64,000 bases of DNA, from NCBI RefSeq assembly GCF_014655295.1, contig NZ_BNBI01000010.1, positions 62,001-126,000 on the forward strand. The letters are read 5' to 3'. This stretch comes from Streptomyces fumanus (GTDB lineage Bacteria > Actinomycetota > Actinomycetes > Streptomycetales > Streptomycetaceae). The notes under the pieces are model-generated. The model searched no databases. It had not been told where the DNA came from and saw nothing but the letters and a program-made list of their open reading frames with translations. Of the stretch, positions 31,297 to 40,040 are shown one piece after another; position 1 is the first letter of the stretch, and each line of letters starts with the position of its first letter. The translations under genes and the position numbers were made by a program.

Positions 31297-34098
31297 ATGC
31301 CACGGCGCACCCCACGCAACGCCCTCGACAGACTGAGAACTCCCCGCGGAATCCACGGGTTCCTGAAGTCCGCGTCCATATGCGTCCTCATTGCCGGTCT
31401 TTTGTCACCGCTTTCCCCGGCATGGGCGGCGGACACGACCCCGGGCACAAAACAGGACACCGCCGCGACCGCCGCGAACGACCACTGCGGGGGGCGGTGT
31501 TCCGACATCCTGCCGCCCGGCCAGAACGGCAACGCCACCCTCGCCGAAATCCTGCTCAACCAGGCGTTCGGCACCCAGCCGGCGCACGCCGAGGATCAGC
31601 TCGGGCCCTACGCGAACCTCGCCGCCGGCCACCCCTCGCTGACCGATGACAAGATCAACAGCTTCTTCAATGACGCCTCATTCGGTGTCCCCGCCGACCA
31701 GGTCGCCTCCACCACCCGCCCGGCCGGCCGCACCGACGTGACGATCGTCCGGGACAAGAGGACCGGCGTCCCGCACATCACCGGCACCACCCGCTACGGC
31801 ACCGAGTTCGGCGCCGGGTACGCCGCCGCCCAGGACCGGCTGTGGCTGATGGACCTCTTCCGGCACGTCGGACGCGGCCAGTTGACGCCGTTCGCCGGCG
31901 GCGCCCCCGCCAACCAGGGACTTGAACAGCAGTTCTGGCGCACCGCCCCCTACACCGAGGCCGAACTCCAGGCGCAGATCGACAGCGCCGCCGCCCGGGC
32001 CGGCGAGCGCGGCAAGCTGGCCCTCGCCGACGTCGACGCCTACCTCGCCGGGATCAACGCCTACATCGACGCCTCCGACAAGGGCCGCTACTTCCCCGGC
32101 GAGTACGTCCTGACCGGCCACAAGGACGCGATCACCAACGCCGGCACCATCGAGCACTTCAAGCCCACCGACCTGGTCGCGCTGGCCTCGGTGATCGGCG
32201 CCCTGTTCGGCTCCGGCGGCGGGGGCGAGGTGGACAACGCCCTGTCGCTGCTGGCCGCCCAGCAGAAGTACGGCGTACGCGAGGGCACCGAGGTCTGGGA
32301 GTCCTTCCGCCAGCGCGACGACCCCGAGGCCGTGCGCACCGTCCGCGACGGCAGCTTCCCGTACCTGCCCCGGCCCGCGGACCCGCAGGGCCGCGCGCTG
32401 CCCGACGCCGGCTCGGTGACGGCGGAACCGCTGCTGTACGACCGTACGGGCGGCGCGGCGGCCGGCACCGCCGACCGGGCCGCGGCGCGGGCGGCGCTCG
32501 GCTCGGCCCGGCGCGGGATGTCCAACGCCCTGGTGGTCAGCGGCGCGCACACCGCGAGCGGCCACCCCGTCGCCGTCTTCGGCCCGCAGACCGGGTACTT
32601 CGCCCCGCAATTGCTGATGCTCCAGGAGATCCAGGGCCCCGGCATCAGCGCCCGCGGCGCCTCCTTCGCGGGTCTGAGCATGTACGTCGAACTGGGCCGC
32701 GGCCAGGACTACGCCTGGAGCGCGACCACCTCCGGGCAGGACATCATCGACACCTACGCCGTCGAGTTGTGCCAGGACGACTACCACTACCTGTACCGCG
32801 GCACCTGCACGCCGATGGAGAAGATCGAGCGGAAGAACTCCTGGAAGCCCACCGTCGCCGACGGCACCGCCGCCGGGTCCTACACGATGCGGGTCTGGCG
32901 CACGAAGTACGGGCCGGTGGAGTACCGGGCCACCGTCGGCGGCAAGAAGGTCGCCTACACCTCGCTGCGCTCCTCGTTCCTGCACGAGGCCGACTCGATC
33001 ATCGGCTTCCAGATGCTGAACGACCCGGACTACGTCAAGGGCCCCGGGGACTTCCAGCGGGCGACCGAGCACATCAACTACACCTTCAACTGGTTCTACG
33101 CCAACGCCGAGCACACCGCGTACTACAACAGCGGCGACAACCCGGTGCGGGCCGACGGCGTCGACCCCGACTTCCCCGTCTGGGCGCGGCCCGAGCGGGA
33201 GTGGCGGGACTGGGACCCGGCGGCCAACACCGCCCGGTACACGCCCCCGTCCGCGCACCCCCGCTCCACCGACCAGGACTACTACGTCTCCTGGAACAAC
33301 AAGGTGGCCGCAAACTACTCGGCGGCCTCCTGGGGCAACGGCTCCGTGCACCGCGGCGACCTGCTCGACGACCGGGTGCGCGCGCTGGTCGCCGCGGGCG
33401 GGGTGACCCGGGCCGCGCTGGTCCGGGCGATGGCCGACGCGGGGCTGGCCGACCTCCGCGCGGAGGACGTGCTGCCCAAGCTGCTCAAGGTGATCGACTC
33501 CGTGCCGGTGACCGACACCGCCGCCAAGGCGGCCGTCGACCGGCTGCGGGCCTGGCTCACGGCGGGCGGCAAGCGCGCCGAGACCTCGGCGGGCTCGAAG
33601 AAGTACGCCCACGCCGACGCGATCCGGACGATGGACGCCTGGTGGCCGCTGCTGGTGCGGGCCCAGTTCGCCCCGGGCCTCGGCGACGACCTCTACACCG
33701 CCTTCACCCGCAACCTGTCCGTCGACGAGTCCCCGTCCGCCGGGCACGGCGCGACCGGCGCGCACGCCGGCAGCGCCTTCCAGTACGGCTGGTGGAGCTA
33801 TGTCGACAAGGACGTACGGGCGGTGCTCGGCGAGCCCGTCCAGGGCCCGCTGGCCCGCACCTACTGCGGCGGCGGCGACCTCGGGGCCTGCCGGGACGCG
33901 CTGCTCGCCACCCTGAAGGAGGCGGCGGCGAAGACGCCCGCGCAGGTCTACCCCGGCGACGACACCTGCGCCGCGGGCGACCAGTGGTGCGCCGACGCGA
34001 TCGTGCACCGCACCCTGGGCGGCATCAAGCACGGCCCGATCAGTTGGCAGAACCGGCCGACCTACCAGCAGGTCGTGGAGTTCACCTCGCACCGGTGA
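31297..34098 (+). CDS. Secreted penicillin acylase family (Ntn-hydrolase, peptidase S45)
   Basis: A 933-residue precursor exported by a Sec signal (MPRRTPRNALDRL, hydrophobic CVLIAGLLSPLSPAWA). The alpha segment contains VTIVRDKRTGVPHITGTTRYGTEFGAGYAAAQDRLWLMDLFR, the standard substrate-pocket start. The autoproteolytic site is RRGM/S at Ser409 (SNALVVSG), the N-terminal nucleophile of the beta chain. Later motifs include GFQMLNDPDYVKG and TFNWFYANAEHTAYY. Family members cleave amides of penicillin, cyclic lipopeptides or acyl-homoserine lactones. The substrate here is unknown. GGGAGGAG precedes the start. The expected order is signal-alpha-spacer-beta. Confidence 0.92.
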   Translation: MPRRTPRNALDRLRTPRGIHGFLKSASICVLIAGLLSPLSPAWAADTTPGTKQDTAATAANDHCGGRCSDILPPGQNGNATLAEILLNQAFGTQPAHAEDQLGPYANLAAGHPSLTDDKINSFFNDASFGVPADQVASTTRPAGRTDVTIVRDKRTGVPHITGTTRYGTEFGAGYAAAQDRLWLMDLFRHVGRGQLTPFAGGAPANQGLEQQFWRTAPYTEAELQAQIDSAAARAGERGKLALADVDAYLAGINAYIDASDKGRYFPGEYVLTGHKDAITNAGTIEHFKPTDLVALASVIGALFGSGGGGEVDNALSLLAAQQKYGVREGTEVWESFRQRDDPEAVRTVRDGSFPYLPRPADPQGRALPDAGSVTAEPLLYDRTGGAAAGTADRAAARAALGSARRGMSNALVVSGAHTASGHPVAVFGPQTGYFAPQLLMLQEIQGPGISARGASFAGLSMYVELGRGQDYAWSATTSGQDIIDTYAVELCQDDYHYLYRGTCTPMEKIERKNSWKPTVADGTAAGSYTMRVWRTKYGPVEYRATVGGKKVAYTSLRSSFLHEADSIIGFQMLNDPDYVKGPGDFQRATEHINYTFNWFYANAEHTAYYNSGDNPVRADGVDPDFPVWARPEREWRDWDPAANTARYTPPSAHPRSTDQDYYVSWNNKVAANYSAASWGNGSVHRGDLLDDRVRALVAAGGVTRAALVRAMADAGLADLRAEDVLPKLLKVIDSVPVTDTAAKAAVDRLRAWLTAGGKRAETSAGSKKYAHADAIRTMDAWWPLLVRAQFAPGLGDDLYTAFTRNLSVDESPSAGHGATGAHAGSAFQYGWWSYVDKDVRAVLGEPVQGPLARTYCGGGDLGACRDALLATLKEAAAKTPAQVYPGDDTCAAGDQWCADAIVHRTLGGIKHGPISWQNRPTYQQVVEFTSHR

Positions 34099-34119
34099 GG
34101 CCGGCGGGTGGCGGGGCGG

Positions 34120-35427
34120 TCAGCCGATCCGCCCCGCCGCCAGCACCAGTGCGGCCAGCTCCGTGTGCAGGATGTCGCTGTGCGCCCCGGACGGCGGCCG
34201 GCCGCGCCGGACCACCGCCGAGGCGTCCACGTTGACGCAGCCCGCCGCGGGCAGCGCGCCGCGCAGGGCCCCGGCGAGCGTGCACGCGCGCGTGCCGGGC
34301 ACCGAGCGCAGCCCGTCGTAGCCCATCGCGCCCCACCGCTCGCGCAGCGTCCGGCCGATGTCCGGTAGGTCCACCGACCGGTCGTCCCCGGCCACCCGGG
34401 AGGCGAGCGGGTACAGCGTGCCCAGTGCCCCGTCGTGCCGCGACCAGCAGCACACCAGGGGCCCGTCGACCCGCCGCGGCCGGCCGTGCAGGACGCCTCC
34501 CGCGCGGGCGTCGTACGGCAGGCGCGGGGCGAACGCGTAGTGCGAGAACGCCCCCTGGAGCAGGGTCACGGACTTCACCGCGCGCACGCCCTCGGGCAGC
34601 CCGCGCAGCGCGAACGACACCAGGCGGGCGCCGAAGCTGTGCCCCACCAGGTGCACCCGTACGCCGGGTGCCGCCGCGGCCAGTTCCCCGAGCACCCGGC
34701 CGAGCCCGCGTTCCCCGACGGTGCCCGCGCGGCGCTTCATCGCGTAGTACGTCGCCTGCCGCACCAGTTCGAGGGCCCCGTCCCACAGGCCGGGCAGCGG
34801 CGGGGCGGCGGTCGCCGGGCCGGGCGGCCGCCCGTGACCGGCCGCCTCGGCGAACTCCGCGCAGACCCGAGCCGCCGGGGCGGAGAACATCCATGGCTCG
34901 CCCTCGCCCGGGGTGTCCGTCGCGGACGGCTCCCGCGGCCCGGGCGGCACCGGCTCCGCCAGCAGCCGCACCAGCGCCCGGAACTCCTCCAGTGCGCTCT
35001 CCTCGGCAGGCCGCCGTCCGAGCAGCCGGGCGAGCTGCCCGACGACGGCCGCCCGGCCCGGGAACACCGCCGACAGGGCCCGCCGGGTCTCCTCGGACAG
35101 CCCGGGGCCCGGGTCCGGTTGCGGCGCGGCCGTGCGCGGGAAGTCGGGGATCGGCTCGTCGGTGAACCGCATCGACGGCCAGAGCACGCCCGCGTACCCG
35201 ATCCGGGCGGCCGGTGCCAGCGCGGGCACCGGGGCGAGGAAGCGGCTGTAGAGGCCGGTGGCGAACGAGCGGTCGTTGTTCCAGCCGTGCGCGACGACGA
35301 TCAGGTCGCGCACCCCGCGCTCCGCCGCCCCGGCGAGCAGCCGGTCCCGCCGCCCGGCGTCGGTGTCCCCGTCGGCGTCGAAAACCAGCTCCCAGTAGGG
35401 CGACACGCTCATCCGCGGACCGGCCAT
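34120..35427 (-). CDS. Alpha/beta-hydrolase fold protein (putative serine esterase)
   Basis: A 435-residue protein. LIVVAHGWNNDR near residue 40 is an alpha/beta-hydrolase oxyanion HG motif. VHLVGHSFGARLVSFAL supplies the nucleophile elbow G-H-S-F-G. A late SGAHSDILHTELAAL could give the His. An acidic residue such as the Asp in SRHDGALGTLY may complete the triad. No signal peptide is seen. The ATG at 35427 has GAGGGAG seven bases upstream. Similar long cytosolic hydrolases in Streptomyces lack assigned substrates. It lies 89 bp downstream of the DUF1343 gene on the same strand. Confidence 0.75.
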   Translation of the reverse strand: MAGPRMSVSPYWELVFDADGDTDAGRRDRLLAGAAERGVRDLIVVAHGWNNDRSFATGLYSRFLAPVPALAPAARIGYAGVLWPSMRFTDEPIPDFPRTAAPQPDPGPGLSEETRRALSAVFPGRAAVVGQLARLLGRRPAEESALEEFRALVRLLAEPVPPGPREPSATDTPGEGEPWMFSAPAARVCAEFAEAAGHGRPPGPATAAPPLPGLWDGALELVRQATYYAMKRRAGTVGERGLGRVLGELAAAAPGVRVHLVGHSFGARLVSFALRGLPEGVRAVKSVTLLQGAFSHYAFAPRLPYDARAGGVLHGRPRRVDGPLVCCWSRHDGALGTLYPLASRVAGDDRSVDLPDIGRTLRERWGAMGYDGLRSVPGTRACTLAGALRGALPAAGCVNVDASAVVRRGRPPSGAHSDILHTELAALVLAAGRIG

Positions 35428-35516
35428 GACGGGCTCCCTCGTGCCCCGGGGCGGGGGCTCAGCCCGTATCGTCCCGCGCCGGGGCCGAGCCGGCCATACG
35501 TCACGGCCGCCGGACG

Positions 35517-36758
35517 TCACCGGTACAGCAGGTACCGCCCGCGCACCCGGCGGAAGGCCGCCAGCTCCTGACGCCAGGCGCCCGTCACCTCGTCGGTGTC
35601 CGCGCCCGCGTCGATCATCGTGCGCACCCGGGTGGAGCCGGTCAGCTTGTCGATCCACAGGTCCGGCCGCCAGGCGAAGCCCGCCCAGACCCGCCGGGCG
35701 GTCACCAGCAGCCCGATCCCGGTGCGCACCGGGTCGAACGCGGCCCGGTCGTGCACATGGAGCTGCACGCCCCCGACCGTCTTTCCCTGGAACTTGGAGA
35801 AGCTCGGCGCGAAGTACGCCTCCCGGAACCGCACCCCGGGCAGGTCCAGCGCGTTCGCGGCGGCGGCCCACGCCCCGTCGACGCCCTCCGCGCCGAGCAG
35901 TTCGAAGGGACGGGTGGTGCCGCGCCCCTCGGAGAGGTTGGTGCCCTCGAACAGACAGGTGCCGGAGTACACCAGGGCGGTGTCCGGCGTCGGCATGTTC
36001 GGACTCGGCGGCACCCAGGGCAGCCCCCAGGCGTCGTAGAACTCCGAGCGCCGCCAGCCCGTCATGAGCACCGTCTCCAGCTCCACCGGCGCGGTCAGGA
36101 ACTCGCCGTTGAACAGCTCCGCCAGCTCTGCGACGGTCATGCCGTGCGCCTGGGCGATCGGCTCCCGCCCCACGAAGGTCGCGAACTCCCGGTGCAGCAC
36201 CGGCCCCAGCGCCGCCCGCCCGGTCACCGGGTTCGGCCGGTCCAGCACCACGAACCGCTTGCCCGCCAGCTTCGCGGCCGCCATGCAGTCGTACAGCGTC
36301 CAGATGTACGTGTAGAAGCGCGCGCCGACGTCCTGGATGTCGAAGACGACGGTGTCCACGCCCGAGGCGGTGAACACGTCGGCGAGAGGCTGCCCGCTCT
36401 TGAGGTACGTGTCGTACACGGGCAGGCCGGTCGCCGGGTCGTCGTAGCGGCCCTCGGAGCCGCCCGCCTGCGCGGTGCCCCGGAAGCCGTGCTCGGGGCC
36501 GAAGACGGCGGTCAGCTCCACCCGGTCGTCGGCGTGCATCACGTCCACGATGTGGCGTACGTCCCGGGTGACGCCGGTCGGGTTGGTGACGACGCCGACC
36601 CGCTGCCCGTCCAGGAGCGCGTAGCCGCCGGCCGCGAGCCGTTCGAAGCCGGTGCGCAGTGTGCGCCCGCCGCCGTGCGCGGGGGCCGCCTCGGCGGCGC
36701 CGCCGGTGGCCGCCACCGCGGCCGGGCCGGCGAGCAGGGTCCGTCTGGACAGCGTCAT
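35517..36758 (-). CDS. DUF1343 exo-beta-N-acetylmuramidase-like protein (NamZ family), Tat-exported
   Basis: A 413-residue secreted protein. The signal peptide has a twin-arginine motif, SRRTLLAG, followed by Ala-rich sequence and AEAAPAHG. The core carries the DUF1343 signatures VGVVTNPTGVTRDVRH, TAVFGPEHGFRGTAQAG, VYDTYLKSG, VVFDIQDVGARFYTYIWTLYDCM and YSGTCLFEGTNLSEGRGTTRPFE. The Bacillus/Tannerella NamZ enzymes remove terminal N-acetylmuramic acid from peptidoglycan fragments, so cell-wall recycling or scavenging is inferred. GGAGGT eight bases upstream fixes the start at 36758 instead of 36791. Confidence 0.9.
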   Translation of the reverse strand: MTLSRRTLLAGPAAVAATGGAAEAAPAHGGGRTLRTGFERLAAGGYALLDGQRVGVVTNPTGVTRDVRHIVDVMHADDRVELTAVFGPEHGFRGTAQAGGSEGRYDDPATGLPVYDTYLKSGQPLADVFTASGVDTVVFDIQDVGARFYTYIWTLYDCMAAAKLAGKRFVVLDRPNPVTGRAALGPVLHREFATFVGREPIAQAHGMTVAELAELFNGEFLTAPVELETVLMTGWRRSEFYDAWGLPWVPPSPNMPTPDTALVYSGTCLFEGTNLSEGRGTTRPFELLGAEGVDGAWAAAANALDLPGVRFREAYFAPSFSKFQGKTVGGVQLHVHDRAAFDPVRTGIGLLVTARRVWAGFAWRPDLWIDKLTGSTRVRTMIDAGADTDEVTGAWRQELAAFRRVRGRYLLYR

Positions 36759-36862
36759 GGCGGTGACCTCCGTGGTCGCAGCGGCTGACATGCCCACGCA
36801 CGCTAGCGCCCGGACGGCCCCGGCGGAACGAGGCGAACCGCGGGCGACCCCTTCCGCCGAAC

Positions 36863-36881
36863 ATACCGACTGGTTAGTCTG
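36863..36881. promoter_or_regulatory. TetR-type operator-like site upstream of the SDR operon
   Basis: ATACCGACTGGTTAGTCTG carries ACC-gact-GGT half-sites. Read from the base before it, it agrees with the complement of the 42323-42341 palindrome at about 14 of 19 positions (CATACCGAC and GGT conserved). It is 99-117 bp upstream of the SDR start. The dyad itself is imperfect. Confidence 0.45.
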
Positions 36882-36979
36882 GCGGTCGCCGGGCCGGGCC
36901 GCGCCGGACCGTCCGCACGCCGACGCGGAGTCCGGGCCGCGCCGTGTCACGCCGTGTCGCACCGTGTCGAAGGAGACCG

Positions 36980-37750
36980 ATGGTGGAAGCCGTGCAGGAT
37001 GCCGCAGTCGTGGTGACCGGGGCGGGAGGCGGCATCGGCGCCGCGCTCGCCCGCCGCTTCGCCGCCGCGGGCGCCCGGGTCGTGGTCAACGACCTCGACC
37101 CGGCGAAGGCCGAGGCGGTGGCCGGCGAGATCGGCGGCGTCGCGGTCCCGGGCGACGCCTCGGCGATCGTCGCCGACGCCCGCGACGCGCTCGGCGGCCG
37201 GGTCGACGTGTACTGCGCCAACGCGGGCGTCGGCTCCGGCGGCACCGAGGCGGCCGACGAGGCGGTCTGGGCGCTCGCCTGGGACGTCAACGTCATGGCG
37301 CACGTCCGCGCGGCCCACGCACTGCTCCCGGACTGGCTGGAGCGCGGCGCCGGCCGCTTCGTCTCCACCGTCTCGGCGGCCGGCCTGCTCACCATGATCG
37401 GCGCCGCCCCCTACAGCGTCACCAAGCACGGCGCCTACGCCTTCGCCGAGTGGCTGTCGCTGACCTACCGCCACCGCGGCGTCAAGGTGCACGCCATCTG
37501 CCCGCAGGGCGTGCGCACCGACATGCTCACCGCCAGCGGCAGCGCCGGCGAACTCGTCCTCGCCCCGACCGCCATCGAACCGGACGACGTGGCCGACGCC
37601 CTGTTCAAGGGCATCGAGGAGGACCGCTTCCTGATCCTGCCGCACCCCGAGGTCGCCGAGTACTACCGGGCCCGCGCCACCGAGCCCGACCGCTGGCTGC
37701 GCGGCATGAACCGCCTCCAGCGGCAGTGGGAGGAGGCGACCGCCCGATGA
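36980..37750 (+). CDS. Short-chain dehydrogenase/reductase (LvaD-like position)
   Basis: A 256-residue classical SDR. The cofactor motif is TGAGGGIGAALARRF and NDLDPAKAEAV (Asp suggests NAD(H)). NANAG-type CANAGVG and the catalytic Ser and YSVTKHG (Y-x3-K) are in place. The C-terminal VHAICPQGVRTDML is also typical. AAGGAGACC precedes the ATG at 36980. Its stop overlaps the ligase ATG (ATGA), so the two are co-translated. With the ligase, dehydrogenase and kinase nearby it fits the ketone-reducing step of 4-keto/4-hydroxyacyl-CoA metabolism. This role is inferred from context. Confidence 0.9.
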   Translation: MVEAVQDAAVVVTGAGGGIGAALARRFAAAGARVVVNDLDPAKAEAVAGEIGGVAVPGDASAIVADARDALGGRVDVYCANAGVGSGGTEAADEAVWALAWDVNVMAHVRAAHALLPDWLERGAGRFVSTVSAAGLLTMIGAAPYSVTKHGAYAFAEWLSLTYRHRGVKVHAICPQGVRTDMLTASGSAGELVLAPTAIEPDDVADALFKGIEEDRFLILPHPEVAEYYRARATEPDRWLRGMNRLQRQWEEATAR

Positions 37751-39414
37751 GCGCCACCGCCTCCCGGTACGCCGCCAAGCCCTGGCTGAAGCTGCTCACC
37801 GACGCCCAGAAGGCGCCGCTGCACCCCGAGGCGTCCCTGGTGCACGCCCTGCGCCGGGCCGCCGCCGAGGCCCCCGACCGGGTCTTCCTGGCCTACTTCG
37901 ACGGCCGCCTGACCTACCGCGAGACGGACGAGCTGAGCGACTCCGTCGCCGGGCACCTCGCCGCCCGGGGACTGCGGCCCGGCGACCGGGTGGCGGTCGC
38001 GCTGCAGAACTCCCCGCACTTCGTGCTCGCCGTGCTCGGCGCCTGGAAGGCGGGGGCGGTGGTGGTGCCGGTCAACCCGATGTACAAGGCCGGCGAGGTC
38101 GGGCACGTCCTGCGGGACGGCGAGGTGGCCGCGCTGATCTGCTCCGACCGGGCCTGGGAGGCGTATCTGCGCGAGACGGCGGCCGACTCTCCGGTGCGGA
38201 TCGCGCTCACCGCCTGCGAGCTGGACTTCCAGACCCGCCAGGACGCGCGCGTGCTCTCCTTCGAGAGGCTGCGCGTCACCGACGCCGACGACCTCACCGA
38301 GGCGGCCCGCGCCGGGCACCGCGCCCCCGGGGGCCGCGACCCGGAGCCCGACGGCATCGCGCTGATCAGCTACACCTCGGGCACCAGCGGCACCCCCAAG
38401 GGCGCCACCAACACCCACCGCAACATCATGTACAACGCCGAGCGGCAGCGCACCGGCCTCGCACTGCCCGCGGCGCCGGTCTACTTCGCGCTGGCCCCGC
38501 TGTTCCACATCACCGGCATGGTCTGCCAGTTCGGCGCCTGTCTGAACAGCGCCGGCACGCTCGTCCTGGCGTACCGCTTCGAGGCGGGCGTCGTCCTGGA
38601 CGCGTTCGCCGAGCACCGGCCGCACTACACGGTCGGCCCGTCCACCGCCTTCATGGCGCTGGCCGCCCACCCGGCCGCCACCCGGGAGCACTTCGCGTCC
38701 TTCACGGTGCTCTCCTCCGGCGGCGCCCCGCTGCCGCCCGCCCTGGTGGAGAAGTTCCGCGCCGGCTTCGGCCCGTACATCCGCAACGGCTACGGCCTCA
38801 CCGAGTGCACCGCCCCCTGCGCCTCCGTCCCGCCCCACCTGGAGGCGCCCGTCGACCCGGCCTCCGGGACCCTCGCGGTGGGCGTGCCGGGACCGGAGAC
38901 GGTCGTGCGGATCGTCGACGACCGGGGCGCCGAGGTGCCCTTCGGGGAACCGGGCGAGATCGTCGTCAGCGGCCCCCAGGTGGTCCCCGGCTACTGGCGC
39001 CGCCCCGACGCCACCGCCGAGACCTTCCCCGGCGGCGAACTGCGCACCGGCGACATCGGCTTCATGGACGAACACGGCTGGCTGTACGTCGTCGACCGCA
39101 AGAAGGACATGATCAACGCGTCCGGCTTCAAGGTCTGGCCGCGCGAGGTCGAGGACGTGCTCTACACCCACCCGGCGGTCCGCGAGGCGGCCGTCGTCGG
39201 GGTGCCCGACGGGTACCGCGGAGAGACCGTCAAGGCGTACATCAGCCTGCGGCCGGGCGTCGCCGCGGACCCGGACGACCTCGCCGCGTACTGCGAGGAG
39301 AGACTGGCGGCGTACAAGTATCCGCGCCAGGTGGAGATCCTGCCCGAGCTGCCGAAGACCGCGAGTGGGAAGATCCTCCGGCGGGAACTGCGCTCCCGCG
39401 CGGACCACGACTGA
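37747..39414 (+). CDS. Acyl-CoA synthetase / AMP-dependent ligase (LvaE-like position)
   Basis: A 555-residue ANL-superfamily ligase activating a carboxylic acid to its CoA thioester with ATP. The P-loop-like motif is ISYTSGTSGTPKGATNTHRN. The adenine/AMP motif is NGYGLTECTAP, the hinge is LRTGDIGFMDEHGWLYVVDRKKDMI, and the catalytic Lys is in PKTASGKILRREL. It is coupled to the SDR upstream and followed after 26 bp by a TetR gene. It would supply CoA esters to the convergent acyl-CoA dehydrogenase and APH-type kinase. The chain length is not deducible. Confidence 0.93.
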   Translation: MSATASRYAAKPWLKLLTDAQKAPLHPEASLVHALRRAAAEAPDRVFLAYFDGRLTYRETDELSDSVAGHLAARGLRPGDRVAVALQNSPHFVLAVLGAWKAGAVVVPVNPMYKAGEVGHVLRDGEVAALICSDRAWEAYLRETAADSPVRIALTACELDFQTRQDARVLSFERLRVTDADDLTEAARAGHRAPGGRDPEPDGIALISYTSGTSGTPKGATNTHRNIMYNAERQRTGLALPAAPVYFALAPLFHITGMVCQFGACLNSAGTLVLAYRFEAGVVLDAFAEHRPHYTVGPSTAFMALAAHPAATREHFASFTVLSSGGAPLPPALVEKFRAGFGPYIRNGYGLTECTAPCASVPPHLEAPVDPASGTLAVGVPGPETVVRIVDDRGAEVPFGEPGEIVVSGPQVVPGYWRRPDATAETFPGGELRTGDIGFMDEHGWLYVVDRKKDMINASGFKVWPREVEDVLYTHPAVREAAVVGVPDGYRGETVKAYISLRPGVAADPDDLAAYCEERLAAYKYPRQVEILPELPKTASGKILRRELRSRADHD

Positions 39415-39440
39415 CAGTTCACGAAAGGCAGGTGGCGGCA

Positions 39441-40034
39441 GTGCCCAGAACGACGGACGGGGACGGCACCCCGGTACCGCAGCGGCTCCTGGCCGCCGCC
39501 ACCCGGCTCTTCGCCGAGCGGGGCTACGACCGCACCTCGGTGCAGGAGATCGTCGAGGCGGCGGGCGTCACCAAGGGCGCGCTCTACCACTACTTCGGCT
39601 CCAAGGACGACCTGCTGCACGAGGTGTACGCGCGCGTGCTGCGCGTCCAGCAGGAACGCCTGGACGCCTTCGCGGACGCCGACGAGCCGGTGGAGAAGCG
39701 GCTGCGGGACGCGGCGGCCGACGTCGTCGTCACCACCATCGAGAACCTCGACGACGCGTCGATCTTCTTCCGCTCCATGCACCACCTCAGCCCGGACAAG
39801 AACCGCCAGGTGCGCGCCGAGCGGCGGCGCTACCACGAGCGGTTCCGGGCGCTGATCGAGGAGGGCCAGCGCACCGGCGTCTTCACCAAGGAGACCCCGG
39901 CCGACCTGGTGGTGGACTACCACTTCGGCTCCATCCACCACCTGTCCACCTGGTACCGCCCCGACGGCCCGCTCAGCAAGCAGGAGGTCGCCGACCACCT
40001 CGCCGACCTCCTGCTGCGGGCGCTGCGGCCCTGA
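39441..40034 (+). CDS. TetR/AcrR family regulator of the acyl-CoA island
   Basis: A 197-residue regulator with GTG start (GGCAGGTGG upstream). The HTH is VPQRLLAAATRLFAERGYDR, then TSVQEIVEAAGVTKGALYHYFGSKDDLL. The C-terminal domain (FFRSMHHLSPDKNRQVRAERRRYHERFRALI, VDYHFGSIHHLSTWY) matches the KstR2/FadR-like TetR group that binds CoA esters. It is third in the SDR-ligase-TetR operon and convergent (6 bp) with the acyl-CoA dehydrogenase. Operator-like ACCGAC/GGTCGGT sites lie before both operons, so it is the obvious candidate controller. Confidence 0.88.
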   Translation: MPRTTDGDGTPVPQRLLAAATRLFAERGYDRTSVQEIVEAAGVTKGALYHYFGSKDDLLHEVYARVLRVQQERLDAFADADEPVEKRLRDAAADVVVTTIENLDDASIFFRSMHHLSPDKNRQVRAERRRYHERFRALIEEGQRTGVFTKETPADLVVDYHFGSIHHLSTWYRPDGPLSKQEVADHLADLLLRALRP

Positions 40035-40040
40035 GCGGGC

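Noticed and set aside
36941..36975. Short GCCGTGTC(A/G)C-type repeats before the SDR start
   Set aside because: Three imperfect 9-10-bp copies only. Too short and degenerate to support a regulatory claim.
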